A stretch of 21,202 nucleotides of DNA from Mesostigma viride (GCA_009746045.1 RPFO01002236.1:1-21202), one strand, 5' to 3'; positions 1-9,597 are shown, counted from the first letter of the stretch. Made by a program: numbers and translations. The notes: a model not told the origin generated them from the sequence alone.

Positions 1-375
1 CACCTCAGTAACGTACGGCAAGGGTGTACGGTACTGAGGTGTCATGTGGACCGATGTGCGGTTAGTGCCAGACTGTTTCCTAGTGCTAGCTCGACCCGCC
101 AGGTCCGGTGTAGCCGGGCTGACGGGCCGAGTCTTAGCTGGTTGCTAGTGACGTGGTCGCATGGCATTGGCAGTGTACAGTTGTCCACTGGTCGTGTGCT
201 GCAGGTAGCACCGCCATAGGCATATAGGCGTAGCACTGGGAGAGTGCACAGCACCGAGTTGCCCAGTTCCATTCTGAGCCCTCAGCTTTCATCGCTCTCT
301 CATTGTATTATTGTAATACAATCATCATTCGCTTTCAGCTTCGCAGTTGTTCGTCGTCCTAGTCTCCATCCAACT
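1..375 (+). repeat. 5' LTR, partial (missing about the first 77 bp)
   Basis: It aligns end to end with 8011-8388. Homology stops exactly at 375, and the next base begins a TGG primer-binding site, which fixes the 3' boundary. Relative to the 3' LTR it has scattered one-base gains and losses, for example around 20, 86, 167, 231 and 360. It carries the same inverted repeat (1-10 with 32-41), a TATA-like CATATAGG (221-228) and a TGTAA motif (312-316). Confidence 0.92.
221..228 (+). promoter_or_regulatory. Candidate TATA-like box in the 5' LTR
   Basis: CATATAGG lies here and at 8230-8237 in the 3' LTR. Its distance to the downstream TGTAA signal (about 90 bp) gives a sensible U3-R-U5 layout, with transcription starting near 250. 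This rests on motif and spacing only. Confidence 0.25.
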
Positions 376-387
376 TGGACTGAAAAG
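376..387 (+). other. Primer-binding site (PBS)
   Basis: TGGACTGAAAAG starts immediately after the LTR. TGG is the complement of the tRNA CCA tail, and the following nine bases should match the 3' end of the priming tRNA. I could not assign the tRNA. A T-run and A-run (about 394-415) separate it from the first gag ATG. Confidence 0.6.
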
Positions 388-417
388 TTCGATATTTTTT
401 TTTACAAAAAAAAAGAT

Positions 418-2175
418 ATGGCTTCCAACAACGGCAACAACAACAAGGGGAAGGCGCCTGCCAGGCGCACCTCACCCCGCCTTTCGCCGGAGGGCACGCC
501 CTCCACCACCGATGCGAGGGTGACGCCCAACGTCCCTTCCGCACGGTGGTCGCTGACCAACCCAGGCGTCGGGGCCCGCAGGTGGGGCCCGGCGCCCGGG
601 GGATGGCGAGCGGTCGGCCGTTTGCCACTGGCGGTTCGTCCGCCATGGCACCTGGGGGGCAGGTCCCCCGGGCACGACGTTCCCCGTCGCAGGTGACGGG
701 GGTCGTGAGCGGAGTGATTCCTCCGAGGAGGATGGCGAGGTGCCGCCTGCGAGGCCTCGGCCTTCGCTTGAGCTTTCGTCGCAGACACCTGCGACGTCTG
801 GCAACCTTTCCGTGGGCCGACAGATGGCCACCATGGACATTGACCGGTATGGGGAACATGTTCCGCCCCCGGTCATGTTCGGGCGCCCACCCCATTTTCT
901 CCCCCTTGGGGAGGACGACATCCCGGCGTTCATTGCGGTGAACGGCCGGATCTTGCTCGAACGTTTTCAGTTGCTTCCAGATGAGCAGATACACGCGATA
1001 GAGGTTCATCGGGTGCACTCGCTGATCGAGGGGCGTCTTAGGATGCAGCTCCCACTGGTTCAGGTGGCGGTTTGGCTGTACTGTTTCGCCAATCGGCCGA
1101 GGCACAACCCCGGCACTGTTGATCAGTGGGCGTCCAGGCAGCGCCAGAGAGAGGCGCTGCGCGTGGTCTCCAGACCAGAGATCGCGCTGACTCCGTTGCC
1201 AGCGTGGCCCCAAGTCACGCCAGTTGGCTGGGGCCCGGATAGGCGTGAGGCGGCTGCGATGCCGCCTGCGACGGGGCGCGGGGCGGCAGACGCCCCCAAC
1301 ACGCCCATGGGTGGTGAAGCCACCCAGGACCCTCTGGCAGGTCAGAGGGTCCAACCTCAGCCGCAGGCTCCCCCGCCCAGCGTGGGGGGCCAGGTGGCTG
1401 AGGAGGCCACCGGGGTCGCAGGGACCCCGGCGGCGACACAAGCGCCCGGGGTCGCAGGGACCCCGGCAGCGACGCCGGCGCCTCCGGCGCTGGCGGGGGA
1501 TGCAGCCCCCATGGAGGGTGTCACGGGCACCTCCAGCGGCTCTGGGGGGCAGGCCCCCTCTAGTCGCAACAAGGACAAGTCCCTGGCAGGGCCGGAGGGG
1601 CCCCAGGGTCCCACCGCAGCTGGGCAGCAACCAGCACTGCTGGAGGGCGACCTGCAAGGTCGCGACTTCATCACCCTGGTGATGAGGCCGTGTGGCGTGC
1701 CATACAGACAGCCACAGCCTCCTTCCGTGGGCTGGCCGACAGGAGCCAGCAGATGCACGTCGCGGAGGCGGGCAGCCTGGTGTGTGCAATCATCACGCAC
1801 ATCCTGGGCCTGCCCAACCTCCAAGAGGGCACACGCAGGGTGTGCGACGACCTGCTGCCTGCCCTGCAGGCTCTCCTCTCAGGGAGGAGGGTGCAGGGCA
1901 GCAGGGTGCGTCTGGTGCGTTTGCTGGAGCTCCTGCACAACGCCATCCTGAGAGGGGCGGGTAGGTGGCTAACTCTGCCTACCTGGTTGCATCATGATCT
2001 TACTAACCCTACTGACGATGAAGTGTCCCTCTCTCCCACCTTCCATGATTGGGAGGAGGCCCGCAGCAGGAGGCGGGAAGTGACACACACTCACACCCCC
2101 ACCCAGCCCCCCCTATGTTGTCTAACCCTCCTACACAGCCCATGTTTGCCCATCCTGCTCAGCTCACTCAAGTAG
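418..2175 (+). pseudogene. gag-region N-terminal part, frame-broken
   Basis: The first ATG after the PBS (418) opens an Asn/Lys/Pro-rich stretch beginning MASNNGNNNKGK. Plausible coding then moves to another frame near 560-700, to the frame open at 740-1951 (acidic SDSSEEDGE run, then a long Pro/Ala/Gly-rich linker), and near 1680 to the frame open at 1690-2175 (a Leu-rich, probably helical segment). I recognise no family domain here. Position between PBS and nucleocapsid suggests a Gag or accessory role. The stretch 418-about 1960 is clearly more GC-rich than the rest of the element and is full of G and C homopolymers, so some shifts could be sequencing indels. It could be a separate ORF upstream of gag proper rather than Gag itself. 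Confidence 0.55.
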
Positions 2176-2786
2176 CACTTCCCTCTCAGCAGGTCTCTCC
2201 TGTGAATGCTGCAGCAGCAACACCATCTTCTCCCTCTCCCCCTGCATCCCCCTCTAGGTTGCCCACTTACAATGAAAACCGTCCTGTGGATAGGATTAAT
2301 GTCAGGGGGCTGCCTGAGGGGTATACTAGGGAGCAGGGGAATCATGCACTTCTCTCTCTGCAGCTGGCTAGGGAGGAACTGAATGTCAAGAATTGGTTTG
2401 GATCTCTCATGCAGGGGGATTTCTACCATCAGTCCTCTTCTCAGATTCAGAATCTCATTCTTGTCTTCCAGCGTAGGTATCCCAAGTGGCAGGACACGCA
2501 GGCTAGGGCAGTTTGGGAGGCTTTCATGAAGGAGCTAACTGACCTCCTCTCCACCCCCTCATCTGTGGACATATATGGGGCATTCAGGTGGGTAGAGGAA
2601 TACAGGGTCACATCAGTGGACTATGTGGCTGAGACAAAGAAATATGAGCTAGCCATCAAAGCACGTCCTGATGTCCAGCAGCTAGATCACAAGTTCTTGC
2701 TGCGTTCTTTCCTTGAGAAACTCAAACTTGACAAAAACACCTACGCTATGCTTGCCACAGGATGGCAAAGTACTGGGAGGACATGA
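2049..2786 (+). pseudogene. Gag capsid-like segment
   Basis: This open frame has a Pro/Ser-rich leader (about residues 1-75), then a mostly helical, Trp/Leu-containing region (about 80-235) with stretches such as LPTYNENRPVDRINVRGLPE and FQRRYPKWQDTQARAVWEAF. It precedes the CCHC zinc knuckles by one frame change near 2760. Position and helical content fit a retrotransposon capsid domain, but no family-specific motif was recognised. The open frame's first codon is probably not a real start; the segment would be read through from upstream in an intact element. The exit shift near 2760 lies in a short repeat-free stretch, so a homopolymer miscall is not obvious there. Confidence 0.55.
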
Positions 2787-2964
2787 AGGAGGCATTGGAT
2801 TATATCAAGCTGGCCTTGGCTCCCCTTAGCCAGGGGGCCATGGGCACCTCTGTAAAGAGGGTCAGGGGGGAAGAGAGGGAGGAGGAGGATAGGGAGAGGG
2901 AAGACAGGAGCAAGAGACCTGTCACTATGGCAGAAGTCAAGTCCCTGCTGGGACAAATGTTTAA

Positions 2965-3030
2965 GGGCAAGGGCAAGGGCAAGGGCAAGGGCAAGGGCAG
3001 GGGCTGGGGCAAGGGCAAGGGTAAGGGGCA
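2965..3030 (+). repeat. GGGCAA hexamer microsatellite (Lys-Gly)
   Basis: AAGGGC/GGGCAA units are repeated about ten times with a few substitutions, inside the nucleocapsid frame, encoding alternating Lys and Gly. The length is a multiple of three, so it does not break the frame. Confidence 0.9.
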
Positions 3031-3057
3031 GTCTCCCTCCAAGGGGGGCAGCTCCAG

Positions 3058-3076
3058 CAACAACAACAACAACAGT

Positions 3077-3118
<42 letters not shown>

Positions 3119-3135
3119 AACAACAACAACAACAA
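3058..3135 (+). repeat. AAC trinucleotide microsatellite (poly-Asn)
   Basis: There are about 25 AAC codons with one AGT and one AAT interruption, immediately upstream of the first zinc knuckle. In-frame slippage here would change the length of a probable linker only. Confidence 0.95.
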
Positions 3136-3437
3136 GAAGCAGGACAAGGAGGACAAGTCTTCTCAGCGGTGCACCCGCTGTGGCATGAAGTACCACCTGC
3201 GGCCCACCTGCCGCAAGAACGTGGACGAGCTGGGGCATTTGGACGTCCTGTGCCACAAGTGCCACGGGCCGCCCCACGGTGACCCCAAGGACTGCAAGCG
3301 GCCTCCTTACGGCAAGAAGTGTGAGTCTCCCTCTCATGCTGGCTTGAGTGTGCCTGCTTCACCTCTTTCATCTGCATGCCCCACTGTCAGAGCAGTGAGC
3401 AGTTCTGGAAAGGTGCTACAGCTGGTTTCAGAAGATT

Positions 3438-5702
3438 ATGTCTCTAAACCAACCTTCACATCTATGGTTCCCAAGGTGTGCAGAGTGTCCCCCAGAGGAT
3501 GCTCAGATCAGTTTTCAGGAGCTTGCTTTGCAGTTGCATTTCCTTTATGGGCATGAAGTGAGTGCAGAGGTGGTGGCAGCAGCAATAGGGGGGGCAGCAC
3601 TCAGACGTGCATGCCAGGTGGTCAGATCCCACTGCCAGCATTGTCAGTTCAATGCACCCAAACCCCCTAAGTGGCATGTAGCTACCCCACCTAAGAGCAA
3701 GGGCAGGGTGGTAGGAGATGTCTTTCATATCAAAGGACAATCTTACTTGGCACTTAAAGATGCATGGTCAAGGTACACAACCATTGAACCATTACCTGGA
3801 ATGGACAAGACACAGTTGCTCAGGGCTCTCTTGATTGCTCAGGCCAGGTACTACCCTGTGGAGGCATTGTTACTGGATCAGCAGTTCACATGTCTTGCCA
3901 ATGAACCAGGGTGTGAGGCTATTGATCTGGCTGGGCTAGAAGATCATGAGAGGCAAGGCATTATTGAAAGGGCCATCAGGTCCATTAAAACCCTTGTAGC
4001 CAAAGAAGATGGCAATCTGCTGGCTGACAGTGGGTCCTATGCTGACAGAGCTCTGTGGTCCACCAGGTTGTGCCAAGTCCTCAACAGGAGGCCACTCATG
4101 AAAACCCCACAAGGGGTGGTCATTACACCAGATGGATTGCATGCAGGCATTTATCCACCTGAGGTACTAGCCCTCTACAACGCACAGCGAGCACAGACAG
4201 CTAGCAGGTTAGCTGTCAAGGATGCAAAGCATCCACGTCCCACCTTCAGAGAAGGGGATCAGGTCCTATTCTACAAGGAGTCGGGACTAGGCAAGGTGGG
4301 TACCTGGCATGGGCCAGCCACCATCCTAAAGTTTAACACCACTGGCAGGACAGTGTTAGTTAAACACAATGACACGGGAAAAATTCACAGGTGTTCACCT
4401 CACAGGATGAAATTGTATTTTCCAACTGTGTCAGACGTGGCAGAGGAGGAAGAGCTGTTGGCCGACAGCCCTGTACAGTTGCCTGGCATCCCAGCGTTGC
4501 CCAGTGAGTGGTTGTTTGGAACACCCACTGGTGAGTGTGAGAGCCACACCCACTGTGACACCCAGGTCACCCTTGATGATTGCAGGCAGTCACTGCAGGA
4601 TTGGCCCCCTGCAGCAGAGGGTCACATTGGCAAAACAGGTGATCAGCAACCTATCACCTCTACAAGTGTGAACATAGCTCAGCCACTAGCTGCACCTTCC
4701 AAACGCAGCCTAGCAGACGCTGTTCGCATTTTACAAGCAGCTCATAGAGCCAAAGCTCAAACTGCTGCAGGATCAGCTAAGGTGGGGAAGGTTGGGCAGA
4801 ATGACAATAGCCCATTTATGGTTGCAGTGGACACACAAGCCCAGGTCAGCATTATCAGTGCCCTGGCTGTGCCCCATTTGCCTTTGGAACCTTCACCCTG
4901 GCACCATGTGGCTGATTTCTCAGGGCAATCATCCCTCAAGGTATTAGGTCAGGTCATGTTGACTATACTTGGTATCCCCACTCCTTTTCAGGTCTTGGAA
5001 GGTTATAAAGGGAATGCTTTATTGGGGGATCCTTTTCTCTGTTACCCTGGTGTCCTCATATCCAGTGATAGACTATCCATCCAGGACATGGGTGGTGTTG
5101 ATCTGAATCATTTCAAAATTTCTCTTGAAAAACTTCTTAACACCAACATTGCTTCTGTAAAATTTGCTACACCCAAGTATGCCCCAGGGCAAGAACCCTG
5201 TGTGGCAGACCTGGTTCACAACCAAAAACTTCATCCCAACTCATTTGGATTGGGCAAGCATGATGTGGCTAAAATGTCTCCTCTTTCTTATGAACAGATA
5301 GAGCAAGACTGTCGCACACACATAGGATTCCTAAAATGGGTGGAGGCCTTTAACAAGGCCAGGGAAGAATGGGTAGTGCCAGATCCTCTTAGTCCTTCTC
5401 ATACTCCCCCTGTCACACCTATTGACAAAAAGCCTGCAGGGTGCAAGCACTTGCGCCTGAAGTTTGTGTGTAAACATAAGCCAGCAGCAGATGGGTCAGT
5501 CATCTTTCATGCTAGACCTTGTGTGACAGAGTTCAAGGGCACCACTGATCTGACAGAGGCAGAGTTGTACACGCCAGGCATTCAGCAAACATCCCTAAAA
5601 ATCTTGCTGTCTGTCTTTGTGGGTCATCTCAATGATGGGGATGACTATATCTGTAAGGCTACAGACATTAAAAGGGCTTTCCTGAAAGGCTCACCTGAAT
5701 AG
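3438..5702 (+). pseudogene. Integrase + protease-like motif + reverse transcriptase N-terminal half
   Basis: This is the 754-residue open part of the pol polyprotein. Integrase: HHCC zinc site H34, H39, C66, C69; catalytic D94 (in VVGDVF), D147 (in LLLDQ) and E177 (in GIIER); C-terminal SH3-like segment about 270-327 with WHGPA. The D147-E177 spacing (29) is shorter than the common 35. Protease candidate: D465 in VAVDTQAQVSII with ALLGD at 527-531, like a retropepsin active-site loop and its hydrophobic-Gly partner, though Gln replaces the usual Gly. Reverse transcriptase begins about 620; the Lys-rich LRLKFVCKHK (671-680) and motif A with D743 (TDIKRAFLKG) are present. A stop at 5700-5702 interrupts the enzyme after motif A; the missing stretch continues in two further frames. 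The first 12 or so residues of the open frame are probably not native. Confidence 0.88.
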
Positions 5703-5712
5703 CACAACAAGT

Positions 5713-6876
5713 GTGGCATGGTCAGGTGTACGTAGTCTCCACTCCCAGAGTTTGGGCAAAACACATCCTCAGCAGTACCTGAAAGCTAACATAGGTGTTG
5801 AAGGGCTGCAATCAGCTCCTCGCATTTTCAGGATGTCAGCTCAGGCTGTGTTTGAAAAGTTAGGGGCTAGATATGATGACATAGACCCTTGCTTCTTTGT
5901 GGTCCCACACCCTCATGGCATTCTCACCTTTGTGTGGCATGGGGATGATCAGCTGATTGCTGGGCCAAGGCGTGCTGTGGATGATTTTATTCAACAAGTG
6001 TCACAGCATTTTGAGATTGGCAAGCAAGTAGAGCTGGGCACCACTGCCATAAAATTTTGTGGCACAATGTTACAACTCCAGCAGCATCAAAACCAGTGGG
6101 TGTGTGCACTCTACTCTCCCAATGATTACATGCACAGCTGCTTGGAGGTTTTGCAAACAAAAATCAAACCTGGAGCCTGTCCTACCATTAGAGGCAAGCT
6201 GGGGTGGTTGTGCTCAACGTGTGCACCTCACCTGGCTGTGGTTAGCAGAGTTGATGATGATGTCTTGATGCAAGTAGGTCACAAAGCCATCACCAAAACT
6301 CTCCAGGAGGGCCCTCCCCTTATCTTGCACTCCTTGGATCTCCACAAAACCATTCACATCCAAGCTATGATGGATAGTTCCATGGAGTCCAGGCAGATTA
6401 CCAAGTTGCAGGCAAGGGAGTCAGGCTTGTATTTTGTGCAGAATGATGATGCACCCTTGTCTCTCATTTCATGGTACAGCCGGTTGCATAGACGCAAGGC
6501 TGTCAGCAGCAATGCTGCTGAGTGCAGGGCAGTGGTGTCAGCAGTGCTTCATGCCAGGTACTTGAATCATGTGCTGGTTTGGTTGCAGATGCAAGCAGGC
6601 AGCAATGCTGGGGTGGTGGCACACTTGCTCACTGACAGTCAGTCAGTCCTCAGTTTCCTTGCTAACCCCTATGCTGTCCACACTGATCTTGACTGGGTGG
6701 TCCTGAAACAGGAGTCCACCTACTGGGAGTCCACCCGTCACGTGGAGGACAAACACAACGCTGCTGATGCACTCACTAAAGTGCCTCAGCAGGCAGCTGA
6801 ACAATATCAGCTGTTGTACCACTTGATGAACCCCTATGGCAAGCAGGCAACCCTGCCCCATAGGGGGGACGCCTAG
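5713..6876 (+). pseudogene. Reverse transcriptase C-terminal half + RNase H
   Basis: This frame contains the copia motif GLQSAPRIF (31-39, equivalent to YGLKQAPR) and the catalytic pair D78-D79 in VWHGDDQLIAG, where copia elements usually have YVDD. RNase H follows with D221, E270 (SSNAAECRA), D308 (LLTDSQSV) and D352 (AADALTK), the full D-E-D-D set. The frame ends with TAG at 6874-6876, a natural end because ADALTK normally lies near the copia C-terminus. The first dozen residues are probably out of frame: sequence matching the RT consensus between 5703 and about 5760 lies in a third frame (VWHGQVYVVSTPR), so at least two indels separate this piece from 5702. Confidence 0.9.
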
Positions 6877-7268
6877 CAGGGTCCTGTTCACCAGGGCCGC
6901 CTAGGTCACCCAGTACCCCTTGGGCAGGTCCAAGGGGTAGGTTGTGGCTTCCAGCCATGGGGGTTGGTTGGAGTCTGTTTTTCATACATCTGCGTGCCCT
7001 ATGCCCAATAAAATCTGTTTTGATTTTCTCAACACCATGGAATTTCGTTATGCACACCTTCATAGGTGGGCATGGGATGTATCTCACACCTTTATTCCCT
7101 AGGGCGTATGCCTTGGTGGAATGGCCTTGAGCTCAGTGGCTCAGGTGCCCCCATTCAAGTGGAGGGTCAAAGCTCCCTTGACAGGTGGTTACCCAGGACC
7201 CCAGTTCACTGTGGATATCCTGGGCCACCTGGCCTTACTGTTCAGTGGCAGTATAGGCATGGGTGCTG

Positions 7269-7539
7269 TCATGTTGTCTAGTACAACGTGCTCAGCACAG
7301 GTGCAGGATGAAATATTCCTGTCACCTGTCACCAGGACTTCAGTCCCCATGTGCAGGGCAGGGGTGGCTGGTCTCCCACGTTGTGCAGGTGCAATGTGGC
7401 CAGGTCCAGGATGTCATAGTCCTGTCACCTGTCACTCGGACTTCAGCCCCCTCTGTGCAGGGCAGGGGTGGCTGGTCCTCACATGTTGTGCAGGTACAAC
7501 ATGGACAGTGCAGGGTGCAATAAACCTGTCACTCCTCAG
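7269..7539 (+). repeat. 103-bp tandem repeat, about 2.5 copies
   Basis: Units begin at about 7299 and 7402, with a partial third from about 7506 and a partial tail before the first. Landmarks repeated in order are GTGCAGGGCAGGGGTGGCTG, a CCTGTCAC block and a GTTGTGCAGGTRCAA block. Units differ by substitutions and small indels. Confidence 0.8.
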
Positions 7540-7914
7540 GTTGCAGGTAACCTGAGCTCAGTTGACCCAGCCTGGCTGGGTATTCTTTCTCTGAGTGGGC
7601 GATGATGATGGAACAACATGGAACCTCTTAAACGGTTACCTTGGCATTTTTACATTGGCTTTCTTGGCTGGTGGTGCACTCCCTGGATAGGCAGACAGGC
7701 ATAGCTATCTCCCTTGTGAGCTCGCGAGGAGGAGGAACTCCCCGGGCATGTTGAGCTAAACGTGATGCCATCACAAGTATTGCACGAGTTCTGGGGCCCA
7801 TCTTTTTCAGTCCAGATGTTGCAGTATGGGTGTCAGTTGCTCAGCACCTCAGTCAGCTTGGAGTCAGTCTCCTAGCTGGGCAGGGTCAGGCTTGAAGTCG
7901 CTAGCCTTCAACCT

Positions 7915-7933
7915 GAAAGGAAAACATAATGGG
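7915..7933 (+). other. Polypurine tract (PPT)
   Basis: The purine-rich GAAAGGAAAAC, followed by ATAATGGG, ends directly at the proposed LTR start. This is the expected place for plus-strand priming. The core is interrupted by pyrimidines, so confidence is moderate. Confidence 0.5.
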
Positions 7934-8010
7934 AGTTAGATGAGATGCTTAGGCTGACACACGGATTTCCGGCCTGCGCGCCGCGTATTGCCTACCGCGG
8001 CTGAGCGGGA

Positions 8011-8050
8011 CACCTCAGTACAGTACGGCAGGGTGTACGGTACTGAGGTG
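8011..8050. repeat. Inverted repeat (hairpin) in the LTR
   Basis: CACCTCAGTAC (8011-8021) is the exact reverse complement of GTACTGAGGTG (8040-8050), around an 18-base loop. The 5' LTR keeps ten of the eleven pairs (1-10 with 32-41). It lies in the presumed U3. Function is unknown. Confidence 0.85.
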
Positions 8051-8312
8051 TTATGTGGACCGATGTGCGGTTAGTGCCAGACTGTTCCTAGGTGCTAGCT
8101 CGACCCGCCAGGTCCGGTGTAGCCGGGCCTGACGGGCCGAGTCTTAGCTGGTTGCTAGTGACGTGGTCGCATGGCATTGCGGTGTACACTTGTCCACTGG
8201 TCGTGTGCTGCAGGTAGCACCGCCATAGGCATATAGGCGTAGCACTGGGGAGTGCCACAGCACCCGAGTCTGCCCAGTTCCATTCTGAGCCCTCAGCTTT
8301 CATCGCTCTCTC

Positions 8313-8333
8313 ATTGTATTATTGTAATACAAT
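8313..8333 (+). terminator. TGTAA poly(A) signal inside a 9-bp hairpin
   Basis: ATTGTATTA (8313-8321) and TAATACAAT (8325-8333) are exact reverse complements around a 3-base loop; TGTAA (8323-8327) spans the loop and one arm. TGTAA is the common poly(A) signal in chlorophyte nuclear genes. The same structure is at 302-322 in the 5' LTR. Confidence 0.5.
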
Positions 8334-9597
8334 CATCATTCGCTCTCAGCTTTCGCAGTTGTTCGTCGTCCCTAGTCTCCATCCAACTACTGCACACACA
8401 CGTACATCCACCGCGCACGCAAGGGGCGGCTGCACACACACGTACACACACCGCGCACGCAAGGGGCAACTGCACACACATGTACACACACCGCGCACGC
8501 TTGGGGCGGCTGCACACACACGTACCTACACCGCGCACGCAAGGGGCGGCTGCACACACACGTACATACACCGCGCACGCAAGGGGCAACTGCACACACA
8601 TGTACATACACCGCGCACGCAAGGGGCAACTGCACACACATGTACACACACCGCGCACGCAAGGGGCAACTGCACACACACGTACACACACCGCGCACGC
8701 TTGGGGCGGCTGCACACACACGTACATCCACCGCGCACGCAAGGGGCGGCTGCACACACACGTACATCCACCGCGCACGCAAGGGGCAACTGCACACACA
8801 TGTACACACACCGCGCACGCTTGGGGCAGCTGCACTCACATGTACACACACCGCGCACGCAAGGGCCGGCTGCACACACACGAAAAACCACCGCGCACGC
8901 AAGGGGCAACTGCACACACACGTACATCCACCGCGCACGCAAGGGGCGGCTGCACACACACGTACACACACCGCGCACGCAAGGGGCAACTGCACACACA
9001 TGTACACACACCGCGCACGCTTGGGGCGGCTGCACACACACGTACCTACACCGCGCACGCAAGGGGCGGCTGCACACACACGTACATACACCGCGCACGC
9101 AAGGGGCAACTGCACACACATGTACATACACCGCGCAACCACGGGGCGGCTGCACACACACGTACATACACCGCGCACGCAAGGGGCAACTGCACACACA
9201 TGTACACACACCGCGCACGCTTGGGGCGGCTGCACACACACGTACCTACACCGCGCACGCAAGGGGCGGCTGCACACACACGTACATACACCGCGCACGC
9301 AAGGGGCAACTGCACACACATGTACATACACCGCGCAACCACGGGGCGGCTGCACACACACGTACACACACCGCGCACGCAAGGGGCAGCTGCACACACA
9401 CGTACATACACCATGCACGCAAGGGGCTGCACACACACTTACACACACCTTGCACGCAAGGGCCGGCATGCACACACACTGGCATACACCGCGCACGCAA
9501 GGGGCGGCTGCACACACGTACATACACCGCGCACGCAAGGGGCGAGTGCACACACACGTACACACACCGCGCACGCAATTAAGGGACGGCTGCACAC

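Larger units (their letters stand above)
2762..3556 (+). pseudogene. Gag nucleocapsid segment with zinc knuckles
   Basis: It begins with an amphipathic stretch (residues 1-30) and a highly charged Glu/Arg run (33-52). A Lys-Gly repeat follows (about 68-89), then a poly-Asn tract (about 100-124). Residues 137-150 form a classical CCHC zinc knuckle (C137, C140, H145, C150; C-x2-C-x4-H-x4-C). A second knuckle-like motif lies at C164, C167, H172, C178 (one residue longer at the end). CCHC knuckles and basic repeats bind RNA in Gag proteins. The integrase frame takes over by a +1 change near 3460-3480, so the last 25 or so residues of this frame are probably not native. Whether that +1 step is a programmed frameshift or damage cannot be told, given the other breaks. 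Confidence 0.8.
6877..7933 (+). other. Non-coding 3' region of the retrotransposon
   Basis: There are 1,057 bp between the RNase H stop and the 3' LTR, with no ORF that looks coding. It holds AATAAA-like strings at about 7007 and 7513 and a tandem repeat (7269-7539). I see nothing else recognisable between 7540 and 7914. This is long for a copia 3' untranslated region and could hold sequence once acquired from the host. Confidence 0.7.
1..8388 (+). mobile_element. Ty1/copia-like LTR retrotransposon, 5' end cut by the window
   Basis: Direct repeats at 1-375 and 8011-8388 flank a PBS, gag with CCHC knuckles, integrase, a protease-like motif, reverse transcriptase, RNase H and a polypurine tract. 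Reverse transcriptase directly followed by RNase H, with integrase upstream, is the Ty1/copia arrangement. The coding region changes frame at least seven times, so as written the element is not competent to make its own proteins; some breaks may be consensus errors. The LTR copies differ at roughly 17 places by eye, mostly one-base indels. The first 77 bp of the 5' LTR lie outside the window. The 3' LTR abuts the 40-bp minisatellite directly, so the element most likely inserted into that array. Confidence 0.93.
7934..8388 (+). repeat. 3' LTR (complete, 455 bp)
   Basis: The right edge is set by loss of homology with 1-375 and by the start of the minisatellite. The left edge is inferred: AGTTAGATGAGATG follows the PPT and is an imperfect inverted repeat of the LTR end (CATCCAACT), matching about 10 of 12 bases. 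The ends would thus be AG...CT and not the usual TG...CA. A reading with CA at 8385 as the end is possible, but it would make the three further shared bases (ACT) a coincidence. It contains the 11-bp stem at 8011-8050, a TATA-like CATATAGG (8230-8237) and TGTAA (8323-8327), giving a coherent U3-R-U5 layout. Confidence 0.8.

Noticed and set aside
359-1946. Long minus-strand open frames opposite the gag region
   Set aside because: They are shadows in a GC-rich region (few stop codons) opposite the element's coding strand; they lack recognisable domains.
2741-3377. Minus-strand Leu-, Val- or Cys-rich open frames at 2741-3377
   Set aside because: They are translations of the opposite strand of the AAC and GGGCAA microsatellites.
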